Below, piece after piece: positions 54,346-63,448 of a stretch of 64,000 nt of DNA. The DNA comes from Mycoplasma sp. CSL7475-4. GTDB taxonomy: Bacteria > Bacillota_I > Bacilli_A > Mycoplasmatales > Metamycoplasmataceae. How positions within the stretch are numbered: position 1 is the stretch's first letter; every line of letters starts with the position of its first letter. A program made the translations under genes and the position numbers. The DNA lies in NCBI RefSeq assembly GCF_024834065.1, contig NZ_JANUYA010000002.1, positions 1-64,000 on the forward strand, in the 5' to 3' direction. The notes beneath the pieces are model-generated. The model was given only the letters and a program-made list of their open reading frames with translations, did no database searches and was not told where the DNA came from.

Positions 54346-54872
54346 TAGTCAATTAACTCGTCAAAGCCTAAATCATCAAGCGTGGTTTTAGGTTGCTCGC
54401 TTTTTTGGGTGCTCTCTTTGGTTATATTGTTGTCATTATTTAATGGGCTAATTTCGCGATTAACATAAGGCTTTCCGTTTGTTCCTAATGTTTTCGAACG
54501 TGAAATTTTTAAATTAACGACTGTATTTCGCAAGTCATAAAGAGCCATCAACAATTCTCTGTTGTCGTTAAATTTAAGCCCTTGCGAATCTAATAATTCA
54601 ACAAGCACAGCTTCGTCTCATTTTCTTTTCTTTACATTCTTGTAATTTTCGTCAATAAATAAAGTTTTTGTGGTTGTCTTACCTTTTTCGCTCCCTTCAC
54701 TGATTACTTCCATATCGATGTCGATAACTTCGCATTTGTGTATTGGGTGCATGATAATCGCTGCGTTGTTTATTTTTGCTTTATAAGAACCATCTGCAAT
54801 TGAGCCGCCGTTGGTGTTTTCTTTGGCTTCTTGCGATCTTTGTTCTCATGTTTTATTGAAATTTATTGCCAT
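54345..54872 (-). CDS. DUF669-like ssDNA-binding/recombination protein
   Basis: 175 residues: MAINFNKTWEQRSQ at the start, then GSIADGSYKAKINNAAI, and an IDIDMEVISEGSEKGKTTTKT strand, a pattern like DUF669 phage proteins that accompany recombinases and act like SSB. The acidic end LDDLGFDELID also resembles SSB tails. Assignment by resemblance. Between the methyltransferase and a small gene, with one-base overlaps on both sides. Confidence 0.45.
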
Positions 54873-55117
54873 TATTGGCCTCCTTCGTTTACTAGTGATT
54901 TTATTGTGTCGTTGCGTAGTCCACTTGTTCCCCTGACGGGAATGCGGTGCAATGGATTCTGCAACTGGTCTAAATGAATAAAGTCGTTTATGTTTTTAAT
55001 TTCATAAATAAGGGCGATAGATGAAAAACGTGTTTTTTCTAAAAGTTCGTCCTCTGACTTTACTGCTCATCATTTATTAGTCTCGTTATCGTAATAAATT
55101 TGATATTTGCAAACCAT
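54872..55117 (-). CDS. Small phage protein, unknown
   Basis: 81 residues beginning MVCKYQIYYDNETNKWWAVKSEDE. No family recognised. It is coupled by a TAATG overlap to the downstream DUF669-like gene and overlaps the SNF2-type helicase stop at its start. Coding evidence is context and ribosome site AGGAG. Confidence 0.55.
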
Positions 55118-56475
55118 TAAGAGTTTCTCCTTTCGTTTAAATATTGTTCGAATAATTCCGTACTGTAGTCTTTTTGTTGTTTTAAACATTTATAAATATG
55201 TTCTTCGATTGAATTTTTACAATATAAAAAGTAATAAGTCACTGGGCGAGATTGTCCAATTCGGTGCACTCGCTTTATGCTCTGCCTAAACATTTCCCCA
55301 CTATTAGGGGGCGAATAATATATCTGATTAAAGACTTTAAATTGTAGCCCGTCCACTCCCCTTGCTCCACTGAGATAATGAATTAGCAAGATAAAACGTT
55401 TCGAGCAATTTAGTGCGTCGTTAAGTTCGTTTTTTTCTCCGTTTATCTCAAAGACGGCAATGTCTAAATCTTTAAGCGATTCCTTAATGTGTCAGAGTTC
55501 GCTGTTATAGTTATAAAACAGGGTGAAATTGTAAGTGCTTGAATCAATTAAAATTTTAACCATCTCAACTTTTGAATTGTCTAATTGATAGAAGGAACCG
55601 TCGTCGGCTTTTACTACGCCACTGGCTAATTGTCTCAATGCGTGGTATTGTTTAATAATTGACTCGCCCAGCACTTCGAAATTCTCCTCAATTAGTGAGC
55701 CGTTTTTTTCCATACTTCTATAAATTTGTGAAGCTTTGACAGGTAAATTTATGCTTCTTTTTTGTGGCAATTCTTTCACTTGTTCTGTTTTTAAGAAATA
55801 AGCACGCTTATACAATATTCGCATTAAATGCTCGACGTTTTTAAAACCTGTAATTTTTCGGAATTTACCCCCACTGCCATAACCTAATTCAACAATGCAA
55901 AAACTACGCTCAAAATCTCAATAATTAAAACCATCAACAAAACAGTGCAATAACTTCATTTGGGGCCATAAATTTGCATAACTTGTCGAAATGGGGTCGC
56001 CAGATAATAACAACAGACGCTCGACAAAAGGACTACGTGAGATAATGCGTTGCGTTCGTTTGCTGCTTTTATTTTTTAGTGATTGCGACTCGTCGATTAT
56101 TAGGTTAAATGGAGTTTTTAAAATGTCAGGTCATTTGTGTATGGCGTTCGATAATTTGCCATAGCTGATTATGTAATTAGTCGCTTCAATGTCACTAAAT
56201 TCTAAAAAACGGTTCTGGGTTTTTGTTGTATTGACGACTACGACGTTTTTAAGGCCTATATTAGCCAATTCGTTGGCCCAGTCGTCTAATTTTATGGCGT
56301 CGCAAACTATAACGCAATTAAGGGGCTTATTCCATTGTTGTTCGTTTACTTTGACTAATCAATTAGCAGCACAAAACGTTTTACCTAACCCCATATCCAA
56401 AGCCAGTAAATAACGTTCATGTCGCAGGGCTAAATTGATCGCGTCTTTTTGATATTGATATAGTTGTTTAGTCAT
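55117..56475 (-). CDS. SNF2-type DEAD-like helicase
   Basis: 452 residues, superfamily 2. Walker A LLALDMGLGKTF near 25-34, motif II IIDESQSLKN near 126, motif III LLLSGDPIS, and late helicase motifs HYLSGARGVDGLQFKVF and RVHRIGQSRPVTYYF (motif VI near 405). Short for the family, lacking accessory domains, as in phage-encoded SNF2 proteins. Likely a DNA translocase in replication or recombination. TGA Trp codons in several places. Confidence 0.82.
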
Positions 56476-56967
56476 TTAATTTCTCCGGTGTATTTTGTCA
56501 AGGAACTCTTCAACAATTAAAAACACATTCCGACCCCCTTGTCTATTCTTTGACGCTATGGACTGAATTAGGGGTTCTTTTTCTTGTTTGAATTGGTCCA
56601 GTTTGATATTAGTTCAGTATGTATGACGCCCGACAAAATACAAATACTCGCCGGAATGGTGTAAAAATTCACGCATTAATTTCTTATTGATAACATTCTC
56701 GACGATATAAGGTTTATCTTGTGCCCTTAATTTCGCAAGTATTTCTAGCAATAAGTGTTTCGTTCTTTGAGCATATTCGCTCGTTTCTCGGCGATAATTT
56801 GCCCGTGAGTAATAATTACACGGTGGCGTCGCAATAATAAAGTCATAAGGGCTTAAATCAACGCTTAACATATCGCCACCAATGTCTCGGACTTACTTAA
56901 TGTCTTGGTAGTCAATGTTATAGTTAGGATGCTCGGCCGTGTATGATGCTAGGTAAATCCCTTTCAC
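56476..56967 (-). pseudogene. Cytosine-C5-methylase-like gene with an early in-frame stop
   Basis: A GTG start with AAAGGA site (56965-56967) reads MKGIYLASYTAEHPNYNIDY and then meets TAA at 56893-56895, after 24 codons. The same frame continues with VRDIGGDMLSVDLSPYDFII, ATPPCNYYSRANYR (motif IV-like PPC) and KPYIVENVINKK (motif VI ENV) to a TAA at 56476. The intact version would be about 163 residues, a compact C5-methylase-like protein. A single CAA-to-TAA change explains the stop; ATG at 56871 could still yield the catalytic part. Confidence 0.65.
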
Positions 56968-57332
56968 TATTTGTTTCCTTTGTTTTTAATTTTTTCATAA
57001 AAGTACAGGCGTTGAATTTTGCCATAGTGCTTTAAGGCGTTAATGTTATTTTGTTTTATTTGCTCCATTACATAGTCAACATTATTGAAATCAACAAACA
57101 CCCACACGACATGCTCGCCGTATTTTTTTGACTGTAATATTTGCGTCGACGTGGGCGAGTTTTTAAAAATGTCGTGTTTTAGTTCTAGGGCGTAAGTGTT
57201 GAAATCGTGAAAAACAAACAAGTCGGCCATTCCTTTAATTTGAAATTCCCCACCCACTGTTTTAAAATACTCGATTCCACTTTTTTTAAATTCTCGCTTA
57301 ATTAGGTTTTCCAGTTTCTTTTCTTGTGCCAT
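56967..57332 (-). CDS. VRR-NUC domain nuclease
   Basis: 121 residues with the PD-(D/E)XK-type VRR-NUC layout: QEKKLENLIKREFKKSG, then GGEFQIKGMADLFVFHDFNTYALELKHD (about 30-57; D in MADL, E-L-K in LELK). Predicted structure-specific or resolvase-like nuclease. Its ATG overlaps the MBL gene stop (TAATG), and its TAG overlaps the next GTG; I chose this start over an upstream in-frame ATG at 57389 for that reason. Confidence 0.75.
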   Translation of the reverse strand: MAQEKKLENLIKREFKKSGIEYFKTVGGEFQIKGMADLFVFHDFNTYALELKHDIFKNSPTSTQILQSKKYGEHVVWVFVDFNNVDYVMEQIKQNNINALKHYGKIQRLYFYEKIKNKGNK

Positions 57333-58099
57333 TAAAATTCCACACATTCCAAGGCCTGAGCCTTTAAGCGTTTGCCGTATTTGTCGCATTGTTGTAGTTC
57401 ATCAAAAAAGCCCGCGGAAGAATGTATTCACACCACTTGGGATTTTATATCTCGCCCCAGTTCTTGTTCGATATATTCAACGAGTTTTTCGGCTTGCTTA
57501 TTGTTAAAGTGCCCCTGGTTGCTTGTTTGCACTGCGAATTTAAAATTTGAAGGGTCTAAGTCGTGGGGGTGGTTGCTTTCAATCAAAAACAGCTTCGTTT
57601 TTGCTAATAATTCAAGATCTAACTGTTCGGGGTTAAAGCTGCCACAGTCTGTAATGTAAAGCACTCCCGTATCTAATTCTTTGTGGATTATCTGGTAGCC
57701 GAAATTAGCGACTGAATTGTGCGAAATCTTTAAGCATTTAAACACCAAGGGCGAATTAGGCAATTGTGTTATTCAGTGGGGGTTAAACGCTACGAATCTA
57801 CCAACATAGGCTCCCAAACGACCGCGTTTTATTAACTCGTTTTTAACTTTTTCAGGGGCTACCACTTTGCATAAAAGTGCGTTATTAAGCACATTTTTTA
57901 AATGTCGGGTATGGTCACCATGCTCGTGCGAGATAAAGACATGACTAGCTCTTTGCAGTCAGATTCGGTTTACGTCTTGTAAATTGTGGAAAACATTGAC
58001 GCCGGCGTCTAAAATAATAGTAGTGCTGAAAATATCGTCAAACATAACAGCATAAGCGTTGCCTTTTGATGATGAGCCATAGCTGTACAACTTATTCAT
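57332..58099 (-). CDS. Metallo-beta-lactamase fold hydrolase
   Basis: 255 residues. Metal motif VFISHEHGDHTRHL near 55-68, VLYITDCGSFN near 145, and FLIESNHPHDL near 170 give the usual HxHxDH and later ligands. Phage MBL proteins of this sort act on nucleic acids or sit with recombination genes. It is between an AAA ATPase and a VRR-NUC nuclease, suggesting a DNA-end processing cassette. Overlaps ATPase by 8 bases. Confidence 0.75.
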
Positions 58100-59159
58100 T
58101 TGTCACCTTCGCAACTAAAACTTGATGACCTAGGAGCATTTTTTCGATTTTGTCGCTATTGTTTGCGTCTACGCGTTCGAAGTTGTCAATTAATAAAAAC
58201 GTTTTAACGTCTGCCAATTCTTGGAACATTAAAGCAAACTGCAGGGCGATTTCTAATTGTTTGGTTGTGTTAAGGTTTTTATACTCTACGCCGTCGCTGA
58301 TTGTTTTAATAACCATGCTATCGTTTCCGTCCCGTCCGTCTACTAATTCAATAGTGAAATCACTGCCAGCGAATTTATTTTTAACCAGAGCAATAAACGC
58401 TCTCACGATTGCATTTTCTAAGTTAGCAATGGCAGTCAATTTTTTATCTAATTCCATAATTTCAACGCTGCCCTCGGAGTATTCTTTAATGTATTTATTA
58501 ACGACCAAGTCGACTGCGTCTTGTAATTCTTGCGTGTTGTCCAGTCGGTCACGTAAGTCGAATAATCATGTTGAGTTCATATTGTCTAAAAATTCGCGTT
58601 TTTGTACTCGTAGTTCTTTTTTCATCTCGTCAGGTGTTTTGCCGTCGGTTAAGACATTAAAAAGTTCAGGGGCGATAAATTTAGCAACGTTTGCTTTAAG
58701 CATAAAATTAATAAAAGTGGTTCGTTGCTCGCTACCGGCTAAGGTTGTGAAATAGTCCGGAATGCTTAAAAGTTCCCAAAATTCTCAAAAATCGTTATAA
58801 ATTAAATTCATAAATTTTTTGTATTCGCTAGGTTTTAAAGCCCCAACAGGTCCGTTATTGTGGATCGATTGTCAGCCCCCATTTTGATAAGAGATTGTGA
58901 ACTCGTTTTTTGTCCCATTGACAAACACATCAAACAACGCAAATAATTCAGTTTTTGGGTCTTTGGCGTTTCTTACGCCTTTCATTGTTTTAGTGTTATT
59001 AAATAAATAAGTTATGGCACTCAATTTTGTTGATTTTCCACTGGCATTTGGTCCTGTTGCGAATGGTCGTTGTATTGAACTTGTTAAGGTCTTAAACTGA
59101 TTTTGGACGATAGCGTTGAATTTTTCCACAACTAACGCCATAATTTTTATTTCTTTCAT
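58092..59159 (-). CDS. RecF/SMC-like AAA ATPase
   Basis: 355 residues. IMALVVEKFNAIVQNQFKTL then Walker A ATGPNASGKSTKL near 36-46, a long helical centre, and near the end VKTFLLIDNFERVDANNSD, a Walker B-like strand (Asp in LLIDN). No ABC signature was identified with certainty. It leads the early operon, upstream of MBL and VRR-NUC genes; a recombination or replication accessory role is likely. Divergent from the HNH gene 36 bases away. Confidence 0.6.
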
Positions 59160-59183
59160 TGTTTTCCTTTCGCTTCTCTTGCA

Positions 59184-59189
59184 TATAAT
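59184..59189 (+). promoter_or_regulatory. -10 box directly before the HNH gene
   Basis: TATAAT ends six bases before the ATG at 59196, with no ribosome site between, so the transcript would be leaderless or nearly so. Confidence 0.45.
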
Positions 59190-59195
59190 AAAAAC

Positions 59196-59720
59196 ATGAT
59201 AAATTGAATAACTCCCTACAACTCCAAAGAATGAACCAGCCTACGAGAACAGCACCTAAACGAGCAACCTTATTGCGTAAAGTGTCATACAACGCTAAGG
59301 CTACAAGTCGACCACATTGTCCCTCATAATAATCGTGTTGAATGGTTTTTAAACCCCGACAACTTGCAGACGTTATGCATTTCACACCACGCCGAAAAAA
59401 CTAATCAGTTGCGATTTTTAAAAGACTTCCCAAACTACGACATTGCTATCGATATTAAACTCAACCAAAGCAGGGGAATAATGCTGCAACAGGTTAATTT
59501 TTTAAAACAACAGGCCAGTCAATTTATTAAATACGCCAATCGCTACGAGTTTAATATCGTAGAGAATTCGCTAAGTTTTAAAATGGTGGAAAATTTAGTC
59601 ACGTTATTATGTGAATTTTTTAAACGCGAGCGTTTTGTCTCACTCAATATCACAATAAAAGGCAACGAATTCGAACAATCTATTAGGCAATTTTTTGCCG
59701 ACGTATTAACCAAGGTTTAA
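59196..59720 (+). CDS. HNH endonuclease
   Basis: 174 residues. Zinc ligands YCVKC (Cys 27, 30), the HNH core QVDHIVPH (39-44), then NPDNLQTLCISHH (Cys 61, His 64) and EKTNQ. Typical of phage HNH nucleases needed with terminase for DNA packaging, but located at the opposite end from TerL in the prophage; in the circular phage it would be within about 4 kb of the integrase. The C-terminal 100 residues are unassigned. Confidence 0.85.
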
Positions 59721-60005
59721 GTCATTAAGTCAAATATGCCAGTTAAGGTGGAAGTCATAATCGTCATAATATTCAGACATAAGGTCTTTAAAAGATGAAA
59801 ACGGATGAATTAATTCAAGGTTGTCGCCTCTGATAATGTCAAGGTCGTTAAGACCTTCAATTTGTTTCATTTCTTTATTAATGGCACGAATTTGGGTCAG
59901 TGTTTTCGCGTCTTGTTTTTGTTTTTCTAGTCATTCGCGTTTTTCTTTTACATATAACGCAAAAGGGTGCGAATGTTTGAATTTGATAAATTCTCAAAAA
60001 GTCAT
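59706..60005 (-). CDS. Small phage protein, unknown
   Basis: 99 residues starting MTFWEFIKFKHSHPFALYVK; helical, with QDAKTLTQIRAINKEMKQIE in the centre and an acidic, aromatic C-terminal part (SEYYDDYDFHLNWHIW). Ribosome site AAGGAGAG. It overlaps the end of the convergent HNH gene by 15 bases. No family recognised. Confidence 0.55.
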
Positions 60006-60018
60006 GTCACTCTCCTTA

Positions 60019-60375
60019 TTAAATAAAGCACGCCTTCGCTTCTAATTCTGCGAAATAATTAAGCACTTCGTTAAAGTCATAACCGGTCATTTGGTGTTTT
60101 CTGATAAAACCAGGCGCGATTGTTTTATTTCAGCGAATCACATCACGCTTTAAAGCAACATATCAAAACGGATCAACGTAGCCGTCTTTTATGTTTGATT
60201 TCATACCGTCATGAAAGCGACAAAAGAAATCATAAAAAGTTGTATAGTCTGGGCTCGTGATAGAACTACGAGGCTTATCAAACCCAACCCAAAAGAGTGT
60301 AGAGTTGGCAAGGTTTTTTTCTCAAAACTCGTACATTTTTAGGGCGAAATCTCAAAAATCTTTAACATTAAACAT
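60019..60375 (-). CDS. Small phage protein, paralogue A
   Basis: 118 residues starting MFNVKDFWDFALKMYEFWEK. The last third, MTGYDFNEVLNYFAELEA, matches the neighbouring gene at 60400-60759. The two are tandem duplicates with near-identical upstream sequence. Function unknown. Confidence 0.6.
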
Positions 60376-60399
60376 AATAAAAACTCCTTTAAGAGGCTT

Positions 60400-60759
60400 T
60401 TAAACAAATAAAGCACTCAAATCTAAATCAGCAAAAGCGTCAAGCACCTCGTTAAAGTCGTAACCGGTCATTTCGTATTCTTTGACAAAATCAGGCATAA
60501 CAACTTTGTGTCATTCGGTCACTTCGCTTCTTAGTTTTTTGACTGCGTCTAAATCTACGCTGCCTTTTTCTTTGCTTTCTTCTAATACATCATAAAAAGT
60601 TGAAACAAACACATGGAAAAATGAAGAGTAGTCGTCGTGGTAAGTTTGGGTTTCAGCTCCTTCTTTTTCAAGTTCTGAAAGTTTTGAATTGTCGACATTT
60701 CTACGTCAAAAACTCTCCATATTGTTAATTAATTTTTTAAATTCTGTAATTTCAAACAT
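60400..60759 (-). CDS. Small phage protein, paralogue B
   Basis: 119 residues starting MFEITEFKKLINNMESFWRR and carrying MTGYDFNEVLDAFADLDL near the end. Equal length and shared motifs with 60019-60375 show tandem duplication. It is the outermost recognised phage gene at the right end. Confidence 0.6.
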
Positions 60760-60785
60760 AATAAAAACTCCTTAAAGTAATAACT

Positions 60786-61113
60786 CTAAGAAGTCGGGAA
60801 TGTGTCAATAATTTGATATTTATCGCCATTTTTAGTGTCTCAAACAGCTTTTAAAAAGCTATCAAAAAGCCTGCTCCAATTAACAACTCTTGTTGTAAAT
60901 TCAGGCTGATATTGACGCTAAATAAAAAGGATGATTTTTTAGTTTGCAAATTTTAGAAACTTTTAAATCAGAGGCAATACCGGAAAATTTAAAACTATCT
61001 TCAGCTAAAATGGCGATACATGTCAATATTTGTAATGGTGTCCGGCGCCTTTCGTAAAGAACTTTATTGGCATAATTACATATGTTAATATTTAATTTCA
61101 CTAATTGAAACAA
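60786..61113 (-). pseudogene. Transposase-like remnant, frameshifted
   Basis: Two overlapping frames read leftward: 61113-60901 (MFQLVKLNINICNYANKVLY onward) and 60917-60786, containing PEFTTRVVNWSRLFDSFLKA and YQIIDTFPTS. The second resembles the region before the catalytic Asp of IS982/IS5-type transposases (DSFP motif). One frameshift would join them. It probably marks host DNA or an IS that landed at the prophage edge. Confidence 0.4.
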
Positions 61114-61154
61114 TCTTTCAAATATTTTTTTGACGATGCCCTTTTAAAACACAT

Positions 61155-61346
61155 TTAGCGTTTCCTTAATAATTTTTGATGGTGATAATAAATATTAAGT
61201 CTATTTTTACTTTTATGAATGTTGAAAGTCGTTTTTCGCTGTGTTGTAAGGCTCTTTAATTCTTTTATTATCATTTCCTCTTTTATATTCCGCTTTAAAC
61301 TTATGTTTTTGAAGTGGGTCGCTGAAATTTCACTCAAAAAGTGCAA
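61155..61346 (-). pseudogene. Fragment of a dispersed repeated gene
   Basis: 63 codons (HFLSEISATHFKNISLKR onward, ending HQKLLRKR). The DNA of this stretch is related to two pieces at 63620-63700 and 63905-64000, so it belongs to a repeated element, perhaps a transposase C-terminus. No start or intact copy in the window. Confidence 0.35.
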
Positions 61347-61411
61347 TATTTTATGAAAACTAACGGGTAATTCTAATAGCTAATTTCCTGTTAGTGCATC
61401 AGTTAATAAAT

Positions 61412-61433
61412 GAAAAACGCAGTCTTAGCTGCG
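61412..61433 (-). terminator. Terminator of the BspA-like lipoprotein gene
   Basis: CGCAG (61418-61422) pairs with CTGCG (61429-61433); on the minus strand a T5 run follows. Confidence 0.75.
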
Positions 61434-61435
61434 AA

Positions 61436-63448
61436 TTATTGTTGAGGTTTATGCAAGGCATTACCATAGGTGATATTTTCGTTGAATAATTCTTTAGTTA
61501 ATCACTGAGGCAATTTTGAGTTACTGTGAGATAAATTTTCGCAGTTTTTGAAAGCGCGGGGACCGATCTCAGTTACATTTTGCATCTTAACACTTGTTAG
61601 AGCTGTGCAGCCTTTAAAAGCTTCTTTGCCGATCTTAGTCGCATTTGGCATCTCGATACTTGCTAGGGCTGTGCAGTCTCTAAAAGAATAAAAACCGATC
61701 TCAGTTACATTTGGCATCTTAATAGTTGTTAGAGCTGTGCAGCCCCTAAAAGAATGGAAACCGATCTCAATTACATTTGGCATCTTAATAGTTGTTAGAG
61801 CTGTGCAGTCTCTAAAAGCATTATAACCGATCTTAGTTACACTTGGCATCTCGATACTTGCTAATGCTCTATTGTTTTCAAAGGCAACGGGCGAAATAGT
61901 TTTTACTTCTTTTGACAGAACAACATTTCCGCTTGCTTGTTTTCCATCAATTAATATACCATTTACAATAGCTAATTTTTGTGGGTTTGAATCGATTAAA
62001 TTTTCTAAAAATTTCGTGTTATTAAAAGAATTGCCGCCGATCTCAATTACATTTGGCATCTTAACAGTTGTTAGAGCTGTACAGTCTCCAAAAACATTAT
62101 AACCGATCTTAGTTACACTTGGCATCTCGATACTTGCTAGGGCTGTGCAACCTATAAAAGCATTATCTTCAATAGTTTTTACTTCTTTTGACAGAACAAC
62201 ATTTCCGCTTGCTTGTTTTCCATCAATTAATATACCATTTACAATAGCTAATTTTTGTGGGTTTGAATCGATTAAATTTTCTAAAAATTTCGTGTTATTA
62301 AAAGCATTGCGATCAATATTAGTCACATTTGGCATTTCGATATTTGTTAGGGCTGTGCAGCCTTTAAAAGCTTCCTGGCCGATATTAGTCACATTTGGCA
62401 TCTCGATATTTGTTAGGGCTGTGCAGCCGGAAAAAGTTCTGTACTCAATATTAGCCACAATTGGCATCTCGATGTTTGTTAGGGCTGTGCAGCCTTTAAA
62501 AGCATAGTAACTAACCTTAGTTACATTCGGCATCTCGATGCTTGCTAGGGCTGTGCAGTCTTTAAAAGCACCCCTTCCAATAGTTTTTACTTCTTTTGAC
62601 AGAACAACATTTCCGCTTGCTTGTTTTCCATCAATTAATATACCATTTACAATAGCTAATTTTTGTGGGTTTGAATCGATTAAATTTTCTAAAAATTTCG
62701 TGCTATTAAAAGCATCGCGATCAATATTAGTCACATTTGGCATTTCGATATTTGTTAGGGCTGTGCAGCCTTTAAAAGCATTGGAACTGACATCAGTTAC
62801 ATTTGGCATCTCGATGCTTGCTAGGGCTGTGCAGTCTTTAAAAGCATAGTAACTAACCTCAGTTACATTCGGCATTGATAAATTAACTATCCAAGACATT
62901 TTATGAATGGATAATTCATCTTTAAGCATTCATTTTAAAGATTGTATATCATCAATTTGGTTGACTAGAGTATATCCATTCTTGTTCTTTGCAATAAATC
63001 CATTATCTATATATTTTTGAATATTGTTCTCATCAATAACAAAATATTTTATTTGATTATTGTTTTCGGGTTCTTTTGGATCAGTTGTTGTTGGTGTTTC
63101 GCTGCTGTTGTTTTCGGGTTCTTTTGGATTAGTTGTTGTTCCTGTTTCGTTGCTGTTGTTTTCAGGTTCTTTTGGTTTAGTTATTGTACCTATTTCATTG
63201 CTGGTGTTTTCAGGTTCATTTGGATTGGTTGTTGTTCCTGTTTCGTTGCTGTTGTTTTCAGGTTCTTTTGGTTTAGTTATTGTTCCTATTTCATTGCTGT
63301 TGTTTTCAGGTTCTTTTGGTTCGGTTGTTGTTCCTGTTTTACCTTTTTCAGGCAAATCCTTGCCATTATTACATGACAATGTGACTAATACCGAACCAAT
63401 CGAAACTATTGAACTAGCTGATAAGAGAATTAATTTCTTGTTTTTCAT
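61436..63448 (-). CDS. BspA-like leucine-rich-repeat surface lipoprotein
   Basis: 670 residues, surface-anchored. Signal peptide with lipobox LVTLSC (Cys 26), then six 16-residue Pro/Glu/Asn/Thr repeats (about 39-134), then a short unique part, then LRR_5/BspA-type repeats to the end: units like AFKDCTALASIEMPNVT, about 23 residues each. Three spacer modules LIDSNPQKLAIVNGILIDGK interrupt the LRRs. Such proteins bind host cells or matrix in other bacteria; adhesin is inference. Two in-frame TGA Trp codons (62930, 61502) would split it in the standard code. Confidence 0.88.
61897..62712 (-). repeat. Three near-identical 130-bp intragenic repeats
   Basis: About 133 bp repeated at 61897-62028, 62172-62304 and 62580-62712, nearly identical. 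Each encodes the spacer from NTKFLENLIDSNPQ to LSKEVKTI in the LRR lipoprotein. High identity makes recombination between copies, and size variation, likely. Confidence 0.85.
63053..63334 (-). repeat. Six tandem 48-bp repeats in the lipoprotein stalk
   Basis: Each unit encodes a version of GTTTNPKEPENNSNET. Units alternate between two variants, suggesting expansion of a 96-bp pair. Confidence 0.85.

Larger units (their letters stand above)
26405..60800. mobile_element. Tailed-phage prophage (siphovirus-like), about 34 kb
   Basis: The block carries an integrase at the left end, forward packaging/head/tail genes (28.4-47.5 kb), and a reverse replication, recombination and modification operon (47.6-59.2 kb). 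Genes are tightly packed with many TAATG/TAGTG overlaps, both TGG and TGA encode Trp, and base composition is visibly less AT-rich than the flanks. Ends are approximate. Virion genes look complete; the one broken gene noticed is a methylase-like gene. It appears not to belong to the small MAV1-like phage type, because it has HK97-type head genes and a DNA polymerase. Confidence 0.9.

Noticed and set aside
57333-57389. Longer N-terminus for the VRR-NUC protein
   Set aside because: It would lie wholly inside the MBL coding end; the TAATG overlap supports the start at 57330-57332.
47745-58508. Many genes apparently split by stops, as if pseudogenes
   Set aside because: The stops are TGA in frames that otherwise continue with family motifs; reading TGA as Trp gives intact proteins.
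62145-62849. Long plus-strand frames opposite the lipoprotein gene
   Set aside because: They only mirror the repeats of the reverse-strand LRR gene and have no ribosome sites.
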